Made by a program: the position numbers and the translations under genes | Assembly: GCA_905208635.1 (NCBI GenBank) | Contig: CAJLPX010000016.1 | Coordinates: forward strand, 1 to 50,276 | Length of the DNA stretch: 50,276 nucleotides | Direction: 5' to 3' | DNA from: an uncultured Collinsella sp. | GTDB lineage: Bacteria; Actinomycetota; Coriobacteriia; Coriobacteriales; Coriobacteriaceae | Notes under the pieces: generated by a model | Databases searched by the model: none | The model's input: the letters and a program-made list of their open reading frames with translations, nothing else | What the model was told of the DNA's origin: nothing | Shown here: piece after piece, positions 46,059 through 50,276 of the stretch | How positions within the stretch are numbered: position 1 is the stretch's first letter | Layout of the letters: each line of letters opens with the position of its first letter

Positions 46059-46783
46059 CAGTACGCACCCCACGGCAGGAGTTTGTCCCCGAGTCTCACG
46101 ATTCGGTCATACAGCACCGTGTGCCGTTCGTCCGGGTTGCCGTCTCGGTGAAAATGGCCGTAATACCAGTGCTTATAGTCCAGGCGGTCCTCGAGCTCAT
46201 CGAGGAATCCGGTCAGCCGGTCCACATCAGGGCGTTCCCAGCCTGGGTCCGGGTAGAGCGTCGGCGAGAGCATACGCGTGGCGCAGGTATGGGTGATGAC
46301 GCAGTCGACCTTCCAGCCGGCCTCGTCGAGCTTTGCCCGCGCGGCATCGAATTCGCACTCATCCGGGAGCTCCTGAGGCCACCAACTGGAATACGGCACG
46401 CGGTATTCCCTGTCCACGCTCGTGGCACCGCCCATGGTGAAGATTGTCGAACCGTCGAGCTCAAAGACCTCGCCGCGCGTCAGGCGCCGAATGGGCGAGG
46501 TGTCCGACAGGCGCTGCGTCAGCCCGCCATGCCACGGCTCCATGGGGCGCTCCTCCCAGTGATCGAAGCGCTCGTGGTTGCCGTCGACGAACAGTACCGT
46601 GTAGGGGCGCGACTCCAGCCAAGCGATGTCGGCGCATTCCTCGGCAGAAAAGTCCCACGGAAAGCCAAAGTCACCGGCAACGATGAGACAGTCGTCGCTG
46701 GTAAGACTATCGCCAAGCTCCCAGTCGCGGAGCTTTTGCATGTCGAGTCCACCGTGGATGTCGCCCGTCACATAGACCGTCAT
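46058..46783 (-). CDS. calcineurin-like metallophosphoesterase 2
   Basis: 241 residues with TGDIHG, VAGDFGF, DGNHERF, VITH and YGHFH. Same layout as the gene that follows it and probably a tandem duplicate. GAGGTG site; the ATG overlaps the preceding gene by 4 nt. Confidence 0.85.
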   Translation of the reverse strand: MTVYVTGDIHGGLDMQKLRDWELGDSLTSDDCLIVAGDFGFPWDFSAEECADIAWLESRPYTVLFVDGNHERFDHWEERPMEPWHGGLTQRLSDTSPIRRLTRGEVFELDGSTIFTMGGATSVDREYRVPYSSWWPQELPDECEFDAARAKLDEAGWKVDCVITHTCATRMLSPTLYPDPGWERPDVDRLTGFLDELEDRLDYKHWYYGHFHRDGNPDERHTVLYDRIVRLGDKLLPWGAY

Positions 46784-47418
46784 CGAATCACCTCTTCCCT
46801 CTTGTACGCCGCCAGCTCGCGCTCGACCTGTCTGTCGCCGGTCTCGTTGACCCACCAGGGCCATTTCACCCGGCCGCACGGCTCGTCGACTCCGGCGAAC
46901 CATTCCCTCAGCTCATCGAGGCTCACCGGGGAGTGCCCGTTGGCATCGCAACCGACGTCGTAGCGCAGAAGGCCCTGCTTGCGGTTGAACTCGTTGTACG
47001 CGCCGCCGCTGCTGTGGATGTGCCCGTGGAGGTGCCACGATCCATGGTTCATGCCCTGCCAGTCGGCCATGGGGTAATGGCTCAGGACGATCTTCCGCCC
47101 GTCGATCTTGAGCACGCAGATTGGCGGCTCCACGGTGAAGGCGCCCGTGACCGCCGGCTGGGTCCAGTCCTTGTCGTGGTTTCCCGGGACGAGGTGGATG
47201 CGCCTGCAGGCGATCTGCTTGCGCAGCCCGTAGGCGTCCTGGGCGGTCATCTTGAATGAGAAATCCCCCAGGATGTAGAGCTCGTCGTCCACGGCAACCT
47301 TGCCGTTGATGTTGTCGACGATGGCGTCGTTCATCTGCCAAATCGTCTCCCACGGGCGGTCGGTGAACTTCAGCACGTTCTCATGCCCGAAGTGGGTGTC
47401 GCTGGTAAACCAGATCAT
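46780..47418 (-). CDS. calcineurin-like metallophosphoesterase 1
   Basis: 212 residues of a different subfamily: TSDTHFGHENVL, LGDFSF, VPGNHDKD, LSHYP and HLHGHIHSS. First of three coupled genes. AAAGGAG site. Its leader contains an attenuator-like hairpin just upstream. Confidence 0.87.
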   Translation of the reverse strand: MIWFTSDTHFGHENVLKFTDRPWETIWQMNDAIVDNINGKVAVDDELYILGDFSFKMTAQDAYGLRKQIACRRIHLVPGNHDKDWTQPAVTGAFTVEPPICVLKIDGRKIVLSHYPMADWQGMNHGSWHLHGHIHSSGGAYNEFNRKQGLLRYDVGCDANGHSPVSLDELREWFAGVDEPCGRVKWPWWVNETGDRQVERELAAYKREEVIR

Positions 47419-47440
47419 TTTTATGTCTCCTTTTATCGCT

Positions 47441-47476
47441 AAAAAACGTTCTCCTTCGAGGTCAGGAGACGTTTTA
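47441..47476 (-). terminator. attenuator-like hairpin upstream of phosphoesterase operon
   Basis: Leftward: AAAACGTCTCCT..AGGAGAACGTTTTTT, 22-40 nt before the AAAGGAG site of the first phosphoesterase gene. A terminator here, in front of the operon rather than behind it, would allow premature stop control; alternatively it ends an upstream short transcript such as that of the 41-residue peptide. Confidence 0.55.
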
Positions 47477-47683
47477 TGAGCGACATGAGGTGCATATCCC
47501 TCATGTTTCAAGCTCCAATCTGCCGGATTTGCCCAACTATATAAGTTTACGCCCACGCGCGAACAGGATTTGATTTTTGAAATATGGACGAATTCCTCGT
47601 CAGGAGGGTAAAATGGTGCCGACGGCAGCCCAAGTTGTAGAGAGCTGGGCAGAGCCGTTGCTTAATGAAGTTGGGTCATCGTC

Positions 47684-47809
47684 TTAACGACGGTGGCCTT
47701 TCTTTTTGGGCTTCGAACCCTGCTTGAGTGCCTTGGAAAGGCCGACAAGGGCCGTGAGGAGCGAGACCAGGGCGGTCAGGAGCTTCACGAGCTCGGTGAA
47801 ATCGGTCAT
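47684..47809 (-). CDS. 41-residue hydrophobic-cationic peptide (possible toxin or holin-like)
   Basis: MTDFTELVKLLTALV start, then a second LLTALVGLSKAL repeat of the same hydrophobic heptads, and a tail GSKPKKKGHRR. It is one membrane-active helix with a strongly basic end, as in type I toxins and phenol-soluble-modulin-like peptides. The ribosome site GGAGGTG is strong, but the leader can fold CCTCCAT against ATGGGAGG and hide it. No antitoxin RNA could be identified. Too short for most gene callers. Confidence 0.6.
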   Translation of the reverse strand: MTDFTELVKLLTALVSLLTALVGLSKALKQGSKPKKKGHRR

Positions 47810-47996
47810 GGGCATCACCTCCCATCGGATGGAGGGCTCTGCCCGGCACGAGGGCTGCCGCCAGCAAGGACGATTCTATCAGAGCGGCTGACTCCCGCCG
47901 ATCAATTCATACTCCTCACCCTCGCCGAATTGCGAGCATGAAAGAATCGGCACTGGATGGCAGCGCGCTAGGGCACCGACGATAGGCTTTCCAAAA
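47810..47996. other. intergenic region with promoter of the 41-residue peptide
   Basis: Holds the leader and promoter of the small peptide and the 3' flank of the relaxase gene. Nothing else seen. Confidence 0.4.
47873..47881 (-). promoter_or_regulatory. extended -10 promoter of the small peptide
   Basis: Leftward TG-A-TAGAAT (extended -10), about 64 nt before the ATG at 47809; no clear -35 needed for this promoter class. Confidence 0.45.
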
Positions 47997-49196
47997 CTAG
48001 CGAGGCGTGTCTCCGCGTGAGAAATCACCGCGATCGACAACGCGATCGTCCATCTGTCGCGACACGGCGCTACCGCTGTGCGCCTGGCCGGCGGCGCGAA
48101 CACGGTCATCGCCAGCATCGGGAACGGCGCCGGCGTAACGGTTGCGAATCTCCCTTGCGTAACCGCGCCGGGCAAGAAGCTCATCACGAACCGCCGGATC
48201 CTCGAGCAGATCTTCATCGCACTTCGGTGCGATGAACTTAGGAAAGAGATTGTAGGCGACGCCCTTGCTCGCCTTTGCCTGCTCGACCCACGCCGAATAC
48301 GCCTTCTTAAGCCGTTGAATGTAAATCTCGCAACGCCTCTCATAAGGAAGGGCTCGCTCGGCCTCCAGCACGTTATTTTTGAAGGCCGCCTCAAGTTGCT
48401 TGACCGCAAACCTCCCGTCAAGACGAGTCAGGTTGAAAGTGCACTTCGGGTTGCCGGCCTCCTTGATATCGAGATCTGTCGCATAGACTCGATTGTTCTT
48501 AATGAAAATGTCTACGCCCCATGAGGCAAGTAACTTTTTAAACTGCTCCATATTCTTCGGATGACCTTCGTTGATTGCAAGATGGATCAACTCGCGCAGA
48601 TTGTTTTTATAACTGTACTCACCGCGACCGATAATCTCCTTTTCTGTGTCCCGCGGCTGGCGATCGCGAATCTTCGAATTCTTCTTTCCCTTTTCGAGCT
48701 GGGCGAGATTCCAGTCCTTATCGAGTTCTCGGACCCATGAGGCGCGTTCGTACTTTCCATGCCGCCCGCCCGTCTCGCAACGCTTGCCGGTTAACAAATC
48801 GGTACGGTTGATCGCCATGTGCACTGCGTAGCGTTTTCCCGCCTTATCGCTTTCTTCGTGCAGCGCGAGAATCACTTGTTGATGCGGATAGTGCTTCGCA
48901 AGCCATTGCTCCGCGTAGGCCAAACATGCATCGGGGGTCATCTTGCCCCCGTTGCATGAGCATTCTTCCGGAAGGAACGCGAGGATCTGATGAAGCAGGA
49001 TTACGTTTTTGGCTCCGGCTCTCGATGGTTCGTCGTGATGGAAAACCTTTCTGGTTCTATCCATTTTCGAAAACCAGCGCTCGCTGTATTCGATGTTCCA
49101 GCCGCCACGCGCAAGCGCATCTTTTCCGTTGATGTATTTACGGACGTTCTTTGCGTAGCGGTCGCTCGAAACGCTTTTCTGTTTGATAACCGTCAT
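47997..49196 (-). CDS. relaxase (MOB-type) for element mobilization
   Basis: 399 residues. N-terminal SSDRYAKNVRKYING with a Tyr for nicking; the histidine region is LHEESDKAGKRYAVHMAINRTD, as in MOBP-type relaxase/mobilization nucleases. The C-terminal ~150 residues are basic and variable. The ATG overlaps the mobC stop (AATGA). It would cut one strand at the oriT lying upstream of mobC. Confidence 0.85.
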   Translation of the reverse strand: MTVIKQKSVSSDRYAKNVRKYINGKDALARGGWNIEYSERWFSKMDRTRKVFHHDEPSRAGAKNVILLHQILAFLPEECSCNGGKMTPDACLAYAEQWLAKHYPHQQVILALHEESDKAGKRYAVHMAINRTDLLTGKRCETGGRHGKYERASWVRELDKDWNLAQLEKGKKNSKIRDRQPRDTEKEIIGRGEYSYKNNLRELIHLAINEGHPKNMEQFKKLLASWGVDIFIKNNRVYATDLDIKEAGNPKCTFNLTRLDGRFAVKQLEAAFKNNVLEAERALPYERRCEIYIQRLKKAYSAWVEQAKASKGVAYNLFPKFIAPKCDEDLLEDPAVRDELLARRGYAREIRNRYAGAVPDAGDDRVRAAGQAHSGSAVSRQMDDRVVDRGDFSRGDTPR

Positions 49197-49726
49197 TTCA
49201 CATCACCACCGACGAAATAGCGCTTCTCGAGCTCGTCGATGAAACGGTCTAGCTTACGCCCAACTTGATAGACCTTCTCAAGTGTTCGGAAAACCGCCTT
49301 CTCGTTATACGCCGGAAGACCTTGTGCATTTACGAAGTACATGAGCTGATTGAGGTTTGTTCCTTCCTTTAAAAGCTCGTGATAAATCTTGTCGATCGAC
49401 GCCCGATCGACATCGATTTTCTCAACATTCCCTTTGAGCAGTACGCGACGAGCATACGAACTGACAGTCATATCAAGGGAATCAGCATTGCTTTCAATTT
49501 TCTTTTTTTCTTCCGGCGAGACCCGGACGTGAATGTCATCGGTTCGGAATTTCTGGTCAGCGATTTCCGCAAAACTAAAATCGATATCGAGATCGTCAGC
49601 ATTGCATAAAACGAGGCGTATGAGTTCCGCCTCGCTCATCTCATGTCGCTTTGCGATTGCGGTGATAGCTTTCTTCTCTTCATCGGAAAGAGACGCCTTG
49701 ACGGTGTGTGGGCGGAGCCTGCTCAT
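49193..49726 (-). CDS. mobC: MobC-type relaxosome accessory protein
   Basis: 177 residues. N-terminal HTVKASLSDEEKKAITAIA and a second VRVSPEEKKKIESNADSLDM ribbon-helix-helix-like segment; LLKEGTNLNQLMYFVNAQG is the usual MobC signature. It binds oriT and opens DNA for the relaxase. GGAGG site; the gene faces away from the palindromic region. Confidence 0.82.
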   Translation of the reverse strand: MSRLRPHTVKASLSDEEKKAITAIAKRHEMSEAELIRLVLCNADDLDIDFSFAEIADQKFRTDDIHVRVSPEEKKKIESNADSLDMTVSSYARRVLLKGNVEKIDVDRASIDKIYHELLKEGTNLNQLMYFVNAQGLPAYNEKAVFRTLEKVYQVGRKLDRFIDELEKRYFVGGDVK

Positions 49727-49841
49727 GATTCCTCCGGAAAACGAATCAGCGATCGAAGAGGCCTCCGATCAAAACCTGCTATGCGATTCGCTTTCCTTTT
49801 GATGAGGAACGGCTGGCGTCGTTCCAAAAGTGAAGAATCGA

Positions 49842-49864
49842 CTTCGCGATTCTTTATCGCGAAG
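49842..49864. repeat. 9-bp hairpin near mobC
   Basis: CTTCGCGAT/ATCGCGAAG with loop TCTTT; part of the same structured region as the oriT candidate. Confidence 0.6.
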
Positions 49865-49885
49865 CTTCAACTTCACAACAACCTT

Positions 49886-49994
49886 ATCGCCGTAGCAGGC
49901 GATAAGCAAGGTCTGTGGCGTGGTGTTTTTGGGGTCCGGATGGACCCACAAAAACACCACCCACAGTCATCTTGCAATCGCCTGCTACGGCGAT
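49886..49994. other. oriT candidate: nested 109-bp palindrome
   Basis: The inner hairpin at 49913-49966 has nearly perfect arms of about 24 bp, including GTGGTGTTTTTG/CAAAAACACCAC, around a GTCCGGATGGAC tip. The outer arms at 49886-49910 and 49971-49994 (ATCGCCGTAGCAGGCG / CGCCTGCTACGGCGAT) are complementary apart from one short mismatch. Upstream of mobC-relaxase, the usual oriT location. No nic consensus was recognised. Confidence 0.55.
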
Positions 49995-50086
49995 TGGGCG
50001 GAGCGTAGCGTAGACACGAAATGAGAGGCCTCGTTTCGAGCGAAAGGCTTCGCGGTGTCGTAGTGTCAGCGAAGACCGTGAGCGGA

Positions 50087-50188
50087 AGCGAATTTTTAAC
50101 GCGAAGGATGCTGAGTGTTAGAGATTCGCTGTAGCGAGAGCGGAGCGGTAATGCGAATGCGAGGGATGCCGAGTGTTTGCATTACCGC
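50087..50188. repeat. two hairpins sharing a 20-bp loop sequence
   Basis: Stem 1 AGCGAAT/ATTCGCT at 50087-50093/50124-50130 encloses 50101-50120. Stem 2 GCGGTAATGC/GCATTACCGC at 50145-50154/50179-50188 encloses 50159-50178. The enclosed 20-mers (GCGA(A/G)GGATGC(T/C)GAGTGTT(A/T)) match at 17 of 20, while the stems differ. Confidence 0.65.
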
Positions 50189-50222
50189 GCAGCGGAATCC
50201 GGGCGAGGGCTGGAGCAAGTTG

Positions 50223-50276
50223 ATGGAAGACCTTACCGATTTGCGGAAGGTTTTGCCCGAAGCATCCGGCACCGCC
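50223..50276 (+). CDS. possible start of a rightward gene, truncated by window end
   Basis: ATG with GGAG 7 nt upstream opens a frame of 18 codons (MEDLTDLRKVLPEASGTA) without a stop before the edge. Too short to identify; direction is opposite to mobC. Confidence 0.4.
   Translation, partial: MEDLTDLRKVLPEASGTA

Noticed and set aside
47879..48421. 180-codon leftward open frame inside the relaxase gene
   Set aside because: Alternative frame of the relaxase C-terminus with no start signal.

Overview
The window looks like a chromosome segment of a high-GC anaerobic Coriobacteriia actinobacterium, most likely Collinsella or a close relative. The reasons are the actinobacterial Ser/Thr-kinase, FHA and cell-wall gene cluster, a pyruvate:ferredoxin oxidoreductase, a catabolic-type carbamate kinase, and abundant short palindromic repeats between genes. 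The genus is inferred from gene content; no rRNA gene is present.

Layout. 1-9 kb: start of an APC-type amino-acid permease, a membrane-anchored C39-like peptidase, a 315-bp inverted-repeat element, carbamate kinase (arcC), an AAA/DUF4143 ATPase, a cluster of three hairpin repeats, a very long terminator-like palindrome and nifJ. 9.4-16.1 kb: an AT-richer accessory segment bracketed by two copies of the 3' end of an FHA-domain gene. It holds a radical SAM/SPASM peptide maturase, two homologous six-cysteine precursor peptides, a 35-residue membrane peptide, an ABC exporter and a decayed methyltransferase gene. This is the most interesting part: a putative ranthipeptide-like RiPP locus. 16.1-19.8 kb: a secreted protein, Ser/Thr kinase and FHA operon. 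20-25 kb: recR, ybaB and dnaX with two membrane-protein genes. 25.2-31.1 kb: an ABC transporter operon with a secreted small protein, next to a membrane regulator carrying two LuxR-type HTH domains. 31.2-41.6 kb: a GGGATGC repeat cluster, then the kinase, fhaA, fhaB, PP2C phosphatase, RodA-PBP fusion and pknB cluster, which couples phospho-signalling to peptidoglycan synthesis.

41.75-50.3 kb: an integrative mobilizable element whose left end is the 3' half of a tRNA-Arg(CCU) gene. It carries a tyrosine integrase, an excisionase-like protein, a winged-helix protein, a coiled-coil protein, three translationally coupled metallophosphoesterases, a 41-residue hydrophobic-cationic peptide, a relaxase, MobC and a strongly palindromic oriT candidate. 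It runs off the right edge. The regenerated complete tRNA-Arg gene should lie beyond the window.

How it works together. The two kinase/FHA modules are signalling units; the second is built around cell-wall synthesis, with the phosphatase opposing the PASTA kinase. In the RiPP locus the radical SAM enzyme would cross-link the Cys/Asp-rich peptides, and the ABC protein is a plausible exporter. In the mobile element the integrase and excisionase handle excision, while relaxase, MobC and oriT allow transfer by a helper conjugation machine. No type IV secretion genes are visible here.
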